From positions 1 through 13,052 of the forward strand of contig JAEYTB010000098.1 of the NCBI GenBank assembly GCA_023434205.1: DNA of 13,052 nt, in the 5' to 3' direction. The translations under genes and the position numbers were made by a program. This DNA is from Planctomycetota bacterium (GTDB taxonomy: Bacteria; Planctomycetota; Phycisphaerae; Phycisphaerales; UBA1924). Below, one piece after another: positions 1 to 6,346 of the stretch (position 1 is the stretch's first letter; every line of letters begins with the position of its first letter). The notes under the pieces were generated by a model. That model did not search any database. It was not told where the DNA came from and worked only from the letters and a program-made list of their open reading frames with translations.

Positions 1-74
1 GAAATAGAATTGGCCGCCTTCGTGGCGATGGTGGTGCCGGTGGTGGGGGGAGCGTGTGCGGGGGCTGCGGACAT
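1..74 (-). CDS. Possible 5' end of a divergent gene, cut by the left edge
   Basis: A minus-strand ATG at 74 opens a frame that stays free of stops to the window edge (24 codons). It begins MSAAPAHAPPTTGTT and continues with Ile, Ala, Thr, Lys and Ala. The third codon positions are mostly C or G, as in the real genes here. A divergent gene pair sharing the 75-123 gap with the plus-strand DUF721 gene would explain why the upstream extension of that gene looks low in complexity. No Shine-Dalgarno sequence is visible and 24 residues are too few to identify a family. The alternative is that this stretch is non-coding, or that the DUF721 frame really extends to the left. Low confidence. Confidence 0.3.
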   Translation of the reverse strand, partial: MSAAPAHAPPTTGTTIATKAANSI

Positions 75-123
75 CGCGTCAAATGTAGCAAGGGGGCTGC
101 TCCGCCGCGGTAGAGTGGGCGTT

Positions 124-486
124 GTGCCACGCCTTACCCCCCAGGAACAGCTCAAGGCCCTGCGCCGGTACCGCAACCCGAAACGGCGTGACCTGTCGAT
201 CGGCGCGGAGGTGGAAGCGCTGCGCAAGGCGGCGGTGCGTCAGGCGGGCGCGCTGGGGGGCCTGGACGAGCAGTGGGGCGCGCTGGTGCCGGGGGACCTC
301 GCGGCGCTTTCGAAGCCGGTGAAGCTGACACCGGGCGGGGTGCTGCACATCGCGTGCTCGGATTCCGCGGCGTGCTTCGAGCTTGACCAGTGGCAGCGGG
401 CGGGCGGGCTGGCGGTGCTGCGCTCGCACTGTACGGCGACGCTCAAGGGCCTGAGGATCACGGTGCAGAAGGCCGCGAAGAAGTAG
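124..486 (+). CDS. DUF721 / DciA-like protein
   Basis: A 120-residue protein of the DUF721 family. DciA members of this family help load the replicative helicase DnaB. The N-terminal 40 residues are basic and helical (LTPQEQLKALRRYR, then AEVEALRKAA). The conserved core follows: a Leu-x3-W-x2-LVP segment, a short Ala-Leu-Ser-Lys-Pro turn matching the family's 'A-hT-xP' region, a PGGVLHIAC strand and an FELDQWQ helix. The length is usual for short DUF721 proteins. The frame is open to the window edge, with a TTG at 10 and an ATG at 28. I chose the GTG at 124 because the family resemblance begins there and the upstream translation is a low-complexity Val/Gly/Ala run. No clear Shine-Dalgarno decides the start. 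The DCC-family gene follows 25 bases downstream. The family call is fairly sure; a role in helicase loading is inferred from the family. Confidence 0.75.
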   Translation: MPRLTPQEQLKALRRYRNPKRRDLSIGAEVEALRKAAVRQAGALGGLDEQWGALVPGDLAALSKPVKLTPGGVLHIACSDSAACFELDQWQRAGGLAVLRSHCTATLKGLRITVQKAAKK

Positions 487-511
487 GGGCGCGGCGCGCA
501 GACAATCAGGC

Positions 512-907
512 GTGGAACCGCACCCGGTCGTGCTCTTTGATGGCGTGTGCAACCTGTGCCACGGCGCGGTGGGGTTCATCATCCGGCGCGACCCGGGCGG
601 GGTGTTCCGGTTTGCGCCGCTGCAGTCGGCGCAGGGCGCTGCCTTGCTGGGTGAGCGGCGCGCGGGCCTTCCTGACAGCCTGGTGCTGGTCGAGCACGGG
701 CGGGTGTACACGCAGTCGACGGCGGCGCTTCGGATTGCGCGGCGGCTGCGGCAGCCGTGGCCGCTGGTCGCGGGGCTGATCGTGCTGCCGCGGGTGCTGC
801 GTGACTGGGTGTACGCGTGGGTGGCGGGCAACCGGTACCGGTGGTTTGGGCGGCGGGCGGTATGCGAGTTGCCCTCGCCGGGTGCGGGCGACCGGTTTCT
901 GCGGTGA
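512..907 (+). CDS. DCC-family (DUF393) CxxC protein
   Basis: A 131-residue protein of the thiol-disulfide oxidoreductase DCC / DUF393 family (YuxK-like). The N-terminus has the family signature VVLFDGVCNLCHGAV, with Asp10 and a CxxC pair at Cys13 and Cys16. The middle carries the expected RFAPLQS and VYTQSTAALRIARRL segments. The C-terminus has the NRYRWFGRR...C block from about residue 107 to Cys118. The length is typical and the protein is probably cytosolic. DCC proteins are thought to do thiol redox chemistry, but substrates are mostly unknown, so the exact function is open. The start is GTG at 512, 25 bases after the DUF721 stop. A second GTG lies at residue 7, but using it would cut into the first strand. 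The two genes may be cotranscribed. Confidence 0.85.
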   Translation: MEPHPVVLFDGVCNLCHGAVGFIIRRDPGGVFRFAPLQSAQGAALLGERRAGLPDSLVLVEHGRVYTQSTAALRIARRLRQPWPLVAGLIVLPRVLRDWVYAWVAGNRYRWFGRRAVCELPSPGAGDRFLR

Positions 908-1009
908 AAGCTGAGCAGGGTTGACCCTCCGGCCAAGGTTCTGCCGCATGAACCCGTGGCGGCGGTGGGCCGCCTCCTGTTGACGCACCCCCGCAAGAGG
1001 GAGGCTCGT

Positions 1010-4000
1010 ATGCACCATCGCCGGTTGTTCTGTCACGTGCTGACCGCTGCGGCGGGGCTTGCCTGCTGCCGCGCTTCGTTCGCGCAGGCCTACTACGCGG
1101 AATCGTTCTCGGGTGTCGGCGATGGAACGGCGAGCGGTGGGGGGCCGGCGGCTCTGATCTCGCGGGGGTGGATCTTCCGCAATCAGAGCAGCAATGTCGG
1201 CATCAGCCCGTACTGGACGGAGTTCCCCGGCTGGGGCCACAGTGGTTCGGGGCTGGGACACGGCGGGTTCGCCACCTGGCAGGACAGCGCGTCGCGTGTG
1301 TCGGCGTGGGCCGTGCTGCCCGACGTGCCCGGCGTGCAGTCCGGCGACCCGCTGAGCCTGTGGGTCACGAAGAACCAGTCTTCGTTCGGGACCAACTACG
1401 CGCAGCTCGAGGTTCGCTATTCGCCTTCGGGCGGCACGAGCACGGGGGCGTCGGCGACGGATGTGGGCGACTTCACGCAGGTGCTCGCGACGGTGGGGGG
1501 GACAACCGGCTTGGCGTGGACCCGGCAGCAGCTCGTCATGCCGGGCGCCGGGCGGGTGGCGGTGCGGCTCGTGTATCCGCCGTCGAGCAGCCCGAACACC
1601 TGGGGCGGCACGGTGCTGATCGACTCGCTGGAGATCGGCGCGCCGCCGCCCCTGCCGTACCCCCTGCCGGGCGCGGGGCAGACGGTTCACTGGACGCTCG
1701 CGCACAGCCCGGTGACTCTCACGCGGGACGGGGCGGGGCAGAACCCGCGGGTGCCGGCGGGCGGGACCGTCATCGTTGACCCGGGCGTGGAGCTTCGGAT
1801 CGCGGGCGGCACGCACCTCGAGGTTGCGGGCGCCCTGCGGCTCGAGGGCAGCGGCGTCAGCCCGGTGCGCACGCGCGGGCAGGGCGGCGTTACGGTCATG
1901 ATGAGCGGCCTGCTGACGGGCAGCTTCGCCGACGTTCAGACTTTCACCGACTTGCTCGCCGGGGCCCGTGCTTCATTCGCCGACTCCACGTTCTCCGACC
2001 CGTCCAATCCCACGGGATGGTTCTACAACGGCCCCGGCGACATCGGCCACCGCGTGTTCGATGGGAGCCTCGCGTACGAGCGGCAGGTCCTGCGGCTTGA
2101 CCGCTGCACGTTCGGGCAGGGCTGCGAGGTTTCGCTCCTCCGCGGCTGGCTCGCGGCGCGTGACTGCACGTTCTTCCGCGGGCAGAACGTGACCGACGGC
2201 GTGACGGCCGAGGGCGGCGAGGCGATCATCGTGTTCGGGAGCACGATCCTCGACAACGTCACGCTGATGCAGGCCCACGCGCGGCTGTACCACGACAACA
2301 CGCAGCACCGGTACCTGGGCGGCGTGCATGTCAGCGGCAACCCGGCGGGCCCGGCGTTGTGGCTCGAGGGGGGCGGCAGCTACTTCATCGACGAGAACTG
2401 CACGCTGACGGGCAACAAGTGGCCGGTCCACTTCGGGGGCGAATCGGCGGGCATCCTGCCGGGCTCGCGGCTTCCGACGACCGGCAACATGCTCAACGAG
2501 GTGCCGGACACGACGGACCCCTCGCCGCGGAGCGAGCGGGTGGTGTGGGCCGACGCGGGCATCCCGTACGTGGTGGGGCAGAACGGCACGGTGCACGGGC
2601 AGGTCACGGTGCTGCCGGGGGTCAACATCAAGATCAAGGAGGGCGTGTCGTTCTTCTTCGACACGGATTCGCACGGCGTTGCGCAGCCGGAGTTTCTGGG
2701 CGAGCCCGGGCGGCCGGTCCGGTTCAGCGCGTACACACCGGGGACGAGGTGGCTGAGCCTGCCGATCGGCAACACGCTGCACTTCGGCGGGCGCTGGGAC
2801 TGGTGTGTGTTCGAAGACAGCTACTTCGGCGTAGGCGCCTCGGGGCTGCCGCTCTCGATCGACAACTCGGTCTTCCGCAACAACCACCGGGCGTTGTACT
2901 CCGAAAACTTCCTGGCCACGCGCAAGTGCACGTTCGAGAACAACGTGTTCTCCGTCTCGGGCGAGCGGTTCGCGCCCAACCACGTGATCCGCGGCCTGTT
3001 CAACCTGAACCACCCCGCCAACCCGAACACCTTCATCAACAACAACGGCGTCCCGGGGGAGGAGTTCTTCGGGACGTTCCTGCCCGGCGGCGGCCTGCTG
3101 GCCCGGTCGGAGCACGACTCGCTCAACGACGCGGACAGCGACCTGCGCAACAACTGGTGGGGCACGGTGACGGGGCCGTACCACCCCGAATTCAACCCCG
3201 GGGGGCTGGGCGACAGCGTGTACTTTGGCAACGACCCCGGCGGGTTCCTGGTGCCGTTCCTGGCTGAGCCGCCGACGGGCAACCCGCCGCCGGTGGTTCG
3301 GTTCGTGAACCGGGCGCCGGAGGGGGTGCCCGGCGAGCACCTGCTGCTCACCTGGACCGCGCGCGACGACGGCTCCATCGTGTCGCAGCGCGTGCTGTAT
3401 TCGGCGATCGGCAACGCCGACCACCTGTTCACACACCTGGCCGACCTCTCGCCCGGGGCGCGCTCGCTGGACTTCGTGGTGCCCTTCATCGGCACGCCCG
3501 CCCACGGCGAGGAGCAGTTCATCCGCGTGATCTGCACCGACGACCGGGGCCAGGAGGGCATCGCCGACCTGCCGGTGCGAATCCTGAATCACTCCGGCTA
3601 CAACGCGACGATCACGCCCAACCCGCCGGTGACGGGCGAGCGCCGGCCCGGCGAGCCGCTGCCGGTGTGCTTCGATGTGGCCGGCACGGGCATCAGCAGC
3701 GTGTACGCGGCCATCGAGCTGGACAACGACGAGTCGGGCGTCAGCGCCGGGGGCCAGACCCCCGGCGCGGGCACCACGTGCTTCGGCCTGGGGGCGCACA
3801 CGCCCGACGTCTCGACGGACCGCGCCCGCATCCGCTACAGCCTCGCCAGTTCGCTCAACAACACGAAGCACTTCTACGGGCCGTACTTCAGCATCCGGCC
3901 CGACCCGATGCTCGGCGACGCGGCGCCGCAGGTCGCGCTGGTTTCACCGCCCGCGGGGAGCTATGCCGGCGGTTCTACGCTCGTGCTGCACTGGACCGCG

Positions 4001-4438
4001 TCGGATGATGAGGCGCTGCGGGCGTTCGACATCCGCGCCAGCACCGACGGGGGGCAGACCTGGCAGCCGGTCGCACGCGATCTCCCGGCCGACGCCCGGT
4101 CCTATGCGTGGCAGCTCCCGGGCACCACCGGGCTGCCGGATGTGCGGGTGCGCGTCGTCGCCAAGGACCTGCGGTTCCAGAACACCTCGGCCGAGGCCGG
4201 CCCTTTGACCATCACGCCGGGGCAGGTGCCTTACCCCAGCCGTTGCTCGAGCGCCGACTTTGACAACGACGGCGATGTGGCTACCGATGCCGACATTGAG
4301 GCCTTCTTCGCGTGCCTGGCGGGGAACTGCTGTCCGGCGTGCTGGCGGCTGGGTGCGGACTTCAACGGGGACGGGGACGCGGGCACGGACGCGGACATCG
4401 AGGCGTTCTTCCGCGTGCTGGCGGGGGGGCCCTGCTGA
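1010..4438 (+). CDS. Large secreted beta-helix protein with a GC-type dockerin tail
   Basis: A 1142-residue exported protein. A signal peptide covers about residues 1-27 (basic HHRR, then a hydrophobic Ala/Leu core, ending SFAQA). Residues about 30-206 resemble a choice-of-anchor-J domain (GWIFRNQSSNVG, DPLSLWV, DVGDFTQVL, VLIDSLEIG). Residues about 225-750 look like right-handed parallel beta-helix, with two separate entry blocks (PAGGTVIVDPGVELRI and HGQVTVLPGVNIKIK) and an NNWWGTVTGPYHP motif typical of such proteins. Two Ig/Fn3-like segments follow (about 758-865 and 983-1075). Residues 1079-1142 form two EF-hand-like calcium-binding repeats with six cysteines. The ATG at 1010 is preferred over an upstream in-frame codon at 956 because a strong AGGGAGG lies five bases before it and the signal peptide starts there. 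No enzymatic motif was recognised. It is likely cell-surface or extracellular; the function is unknown. Confidence 0.9.
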   Translation: MHHRRLFCHVLTAAAGLACCRASFAQAYYAESFSGVGDGTASGGGPAALISRGWIFRNQSSNVGISPYWTEFPGWGHSGSGLGHGGFATWQDSASRVSAWAVLPDVPGVQSGDPLSLWVTKNQSSFGTNYAQLEVRYSPSGGTSTGASATDVGDFTQVLATVGGTTGLAWTRQQLVMPGAGRVAVRLVYPPSSSPNTWGGTVLIDSLEIGAPPPLPYPLPGAGQTVHWTLAHSPVTLTRDGAGQNPRVPAGGTVIVDPGVELRIAGGTHLEVAGALRLEGSGVSPVRTRGQGGVTVMMSGLLTGSFADVQTFTDLLAGARASFADSTFSDPSNPTGWFYNGPGDIGHRVFDGSLAYERQVLRLDRCTFGQGCEVSLLRGWLAARDCTFFRGQNVTDGVTAEGGEAIIVFGSTILDNVTLMQAHARLYHDNTQHRYLGGVHVSGNPAGPALWLEGGGSYFIDENCTLTGNKWPVHFGGESAGILPGSRLPTTGNMLNEVPDTTDPSPRSERVVWADAGIPYVVGQNGTVHGQVTVLPGVNIKIKEGVSFFFDTDSHGVAQPEFLGEPGRPVRFSAYTPGTRWLSLPIGNTLHFGGRWDWCVFEDSYFGVGASGLPLSIDNSVFRNNHRALYSENFLATRKCTFENNVFSVSGERFAPNHVIRGLFNLNHPANPNTFINNNGVPGEEFFGTFLPGGGLLARSEHDSLNDADSDLRNNWWGTVTGPYHPEFNPGGLGDSVYFGNDPGGFLVPFLAEPPTGNPPPVVRFVNRAPEGVPGEHLLLTWTARDDGSIVSQRVLYSAIGNADHLFTHLADLSPGARSLDFVVPFIGTPAHGEEQFIRVICTDDRGQEGIADLPVRILNHSGYNATITPNPPVTGERRPGEPLPVCFDVAGTGISSVYAAIELDNDESGVSAGGQTPGAGTTCFGLGAHTPDVSTDRARIRYSLASSLNNTKHFYGPYFSIRPDPMLGDAAPQVALVSPPAGSYAGGSTLVLHWTASDDEALRAFDIRASTDGGQTWQPVARDLPADARSYAWQLPGTTGLPDVRVRVVAKDLRFQNTSAEAGPLTITPGQVPYPSRCSSADFDNDGDVATDADIEAFFACLAGNCCPACWRLGADFNGDGDAGTDADIEAFFRVLAGGPC

Positions 4439-4452
4439 CCCGGCCGCGGGCA

Positions 4453-4491
4453 CGGGCTGATTCAACAGGGCCTCACCCCTGCATCAGCCCG
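4453..4491 (+). terminator. Stem-loop between the surface-protein and SDR genes
   Basis: A perfect 9-bp inverted repeat (CGGGCTGAT and ATCAGCCCG) encloses a second 5-bp stem (CAGGG and CCCTG) with a six-base loop. The inner and outer stems are separated by a four-base bulge on the left and one base on the right. It begins 15 bases after the stop codon of the surface-protein gene. There is no T-run after it, so it is not a textbook intrinsic terminator. It could be a Rho-assisted terminator or an mRNA 3'-end stabiliser, or it could act on the SDR gene that starts 17 bases later. Confidence 0.45.
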
Positions 4492-4508
4492 GCGCTGCAC
4501 CTTGGCGC

Positions 4509-5309
4509 ATGATTTCTCAACCGGTGAAGAGGGTGGCGCTCGTGACGGGGGCAGGGTCGGGCATCGGGGCGGCGACGGCGGAGCTGCTGGCGCAGCGCGG
4601 GTTCCAGGTCGGGGTTCTGACCCGCAGCGCCGAAGAGGCGCGCGGGGTGGTGGACCGCATCGAGCGGGCGGGCGGCGAGGCGGTCGCGCTGGTCGCGGAT
4701 GTGCGGGATGAGAGGGGGGTGCAGGCGGCGGTGGAGCACCTTGTCGGGCGGTTTGGCGGGCTGGATGCGCTGTTCGCGAACGCGGGCATCAATGGTGCCG
4801 CGGGCCCGCTGGACAGGCTGACGGTGGAGGACTTTGACGAGACGGTGGGGACGAACCTCAAGGGGACGTTCATCACGCTGAAGGCAGCGGTCCCGGAAAT
4901 CAAGAAGCGCAGCGGGGCGGGCCGCACGGGGTCGATCGTGGTGTGCTCGAGCATCAACGGAACGCATACGTTCAACGACCCGGGCACGATCATCTATTCG
5001 GCGACGAAGGCGGCACTGATCGCGATGGCGAAGCTGCTGGCGCTGGAGCTGGCCAAGGACAAGGTGCGCGTGACCGCCGTGTGCCCGGGCTCGATCGACA
5101 CGCAGATCGACGAGAACACGGAGAAGCGCAGCATCGGGCGGGCGGGGCACGAGGTGCGGTTCCCCAAGGGCGAGATCCCGCTGACGGGGAAGCAGCCCGG
5201 GCGTGCGGAGCAGGTGGCGCGGCTGGTGGCGCTCCTGATGAGCGATGAGGCGGACCACATCACGGGCACGGAGGTGGTGATTGATGGGGGGCAGTCGCTG
5301 GTGGTGTAG
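4509..5309 (+). CDS. SDR family NAD(P)-dependent oxidoreductase
   Basis: A 266-residue classical short-chain dehydrogenase/reductase, probably cytosolic. The cofactor motif TGAGSGIG is at residues 13-20 and NAG at 91-93. The catalytic residues are present: Asn116 (GTNLKGT), Ser148 (VVCSSING), Tyr163 and Lys167 (YSATK). Ser to Tyr is about two residues longer than usual. PGSIDTQI (193-200) matches the PG-motif region and VIDGGQS is the usual C-terminal signature. The loop after PG (about 201-228) is the substrate-covering region and is fairly long and charged, so the substrate cannot be told. Thr39-Arg-Ser after the second strand suggests NADPH, but this is weak. The ATG at 4509 has no Shine-Dalgarno and sits 17 bases after the stem-loop. 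It lies between two dockerin-tailed secreted proteins with no obvious functional link to them. Confidence 0.95.
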   Translation: MISQPVKRVALVTGAGSGIGAATAELLAQRGFQVGVLTRSAEEARGVVDRIERAGGEAVALVADVRDERGVQAAVEHLVGRFGGLDALFANAGINGAAGPLDRLTVEDFDETVGTNLKGTFITLKAAVPEIKKRSGAGRTGSIVVCSSINGTHTFNDPGTIIYSATKAALIAMAKLLALELAKDKVRVTAVCPGSIDTQIDENTEKRSIGRAGHEVRFPKGEIPLTGKQPGRAEQVARLVALLMSDEADHITGTEVVIDGGQSLVV

Positions 5310-5396
5310 TGGGGAGCGGCCCGCCCAGAATTAATCCCGCGGTGCTGAAGCTGTGCTCCAATTGCGCTTGTCTGTGCATAAGTAAAGGAGCGCACC

Positions 5397-6155
5397 ATGG
5401 TCGCACCGGCAGTTGTGCGAGCAGCCGTCCTGCTCTCGCTCTCCTCTGTCGGGAGCGCCACCGGCGGGATTGTCCGGGTCCATCTCGTGGCCGAGTTCGG
5501 GGGCGGGGGCACAGGGCCGCAGGTGGACGTCAATGGGGACGGGGTCGATGACCTCGGGTTCTTCCGGCTGGAAGGGTGGCCCAGCACGCACTTCTGCAGG
5601 CACATCGTGTATGGCGTCAATGGGACTGTGGTGACGGGGCACTTCGGCGCGGGCACCCACATCGGCGCAAGCTCGACGTTCGTGGACGCGTTTACGGCCT
5701 CGGGCAGCGAGCACATGCACCAGCAGCCGGGTGACGGACCGGTCATCTGGGCTCAGTGGTACCCGGGTTCACCCACCGACACGACTCCGGTGTTCTTCGG
5801 CTTCCGGATCACGACAGCGGGCGGAGCACAGCACTACGGGTGGGGCGTGTACGCGCTGCACAGCATCCGCCCCGACCTCATTCACAACGCCACCGCGCTG
5901 GGTTTCGCGTACGAGAGCACGCCCTCGACCGGCCTGGCGGCGGGCGCGGAGGGGAACAACTGCGGAACCGCCGACTTCGACGGCGACGGAGACTTCGGCA
6001 CCGATCAGGACATCGAGGCGTTCTTCCGGTGCCTGGCGGGGTCGTGCTGCGCGGAATGCTGGTCGTACGGCGCCGACTTCAACGGCGATGGCGACCCTGG
6101 CACAGACCAGGACATTGAGGCCTACTTCAGGGTGCTGGCGGGTGCATCCTGTTGA
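5397..6155 (+). CDS. Secreted protein with a GC-type dockerin tail
   Basis: A 252-residue exported protein. Residues 1 to about 22 form a signal peptide (one Arg, a hydrophobic core, then SVGSATG). The body, about 25-185, is predicted beta-rich and starts with a calcium-loop-like VDVNGDGVDDLGFF, seen in FG-GAP/EF-hand surface proteins. I recognise no enzyme motif in it. Residues 189-252 are two EF-hand-like repeats with six cysteines, ending RVLAGASC, nearly the same as the tail of the 1142-residue protein encoded at 1010-4438. The ATG at 5397 is well supported by AAAGGAG six bases upstream. The 87-base leader after the SDR gene is richer in A/T than its surroundings and is the likely place for its own promoter, though I see no convincing -35/-10 pair. 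The body may be a planctomycete-specific domain; the function is unknown. Confidence 0.85.
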   Translation: MVAPAVVRAAVLLSLSSVGSATGGIVRVHLVAEFGGGGTGPQVDVNGDGVDDLGFFRLEGWPSTHFCRHIVYGVNGTVVTGHFGAGTHIGASSTFVDAFTASGSEHMHQQPGDGPVIWAQWYPGSPTDTTPVFFGFRITTAGGAQHYGWGVYALHSIRPDLIHNATALGFAYESTPSTGLAAGAEGNNCGTADFDGDGDFGTDQDIEAFFRCLAGSCCAECWSYGADFNGDGDPGTDQDIEAYFRVLAGASC

Positions 6156-6190
6156 CAACGGTTGCTCAGGTGCCGCTGTTGACCGCGCCC

Positions 6191-6274
6191 GGCCCGCACC
6201 TGCCGGCCTGCCGCGAGTGCCTGTGTGACGACCAGCCGCCCGACCCCGCCTGAAGCGCCGAACACGACCAGCTC
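6191..6274 (-). pseudogene. Remnant of a Rossmann NAD(P)-binding (NmrA/SDR-like) gene
   Basis: The minus strand between two plus-strand genes translates to ELVVFGASGGVGRLVVTQAL followed by AAGRQVRA. This is a nearly ideal first strand, glycine-rich loop (GASGGVG), helix and start of the second strand of an atypical-SDR / NAD(P)H-binding protein. The likeness stops at about 6191; beyond that the frame reads Gly/Arg/Gln-rich sequence and then runs antisense into the end of the dockerin gene, ending at 6122. No start codon lies close upstream; the nearest in-frame ATG is at 6340. A full gene of this type has 200-300 residues, so at most the first tenth or so remains. It reads as a decayed or truncated gene rather than a working one. 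It is a different family branch from the intact SDR gene at 4509-5309. Confidence 0.6.
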
Positions 6275-6334
6275 CGCACCCCGCCTTGAGTCTATGTGAA
6301 AGCCTGCCGCGCAAGGGCTGGGGCGGTGCCCGCG

Positions 6335-6340
6335 TACCAT
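6335..6340 (+). promoter_or_regulatory. Candidate -10 element for leaderless pfp transcription
   Basis: TACCAT matches TATAAT at four of six positions and ends six bases before the ATG at 6347. Transcription from it would start at or next to the AUG. No Shine-Dalgarno is present. No convincing -35 was seen at the usual distance, so this is tentative. Confidence 0.25.
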
Positions 6341-6346
6341 CGCCCC

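Noticed and set aside
921..949. TTGACC as a -35 for the large surface-protein gene
   Set aside because: The hexamer 17 bases downstream is CCGCAT, which does not resemble a -10. There is not enough support to annotate a promoter.
506..1816. Long open frame on the minus strand (436 codons) opposite the DCC and surface-protein genes
   Set aside because: Its translation is Arg/Pro/His-rich with no domain. It is antisense to two well-supported genes, a usual by-product of high GC content.
1973..3871. 632-codon minus-strand open frame
   Set aside because: It lies wholly antisense to the beta-helix protein and has a composition dominated by Arg, Ala, Val and Pro. No motif was recognised.
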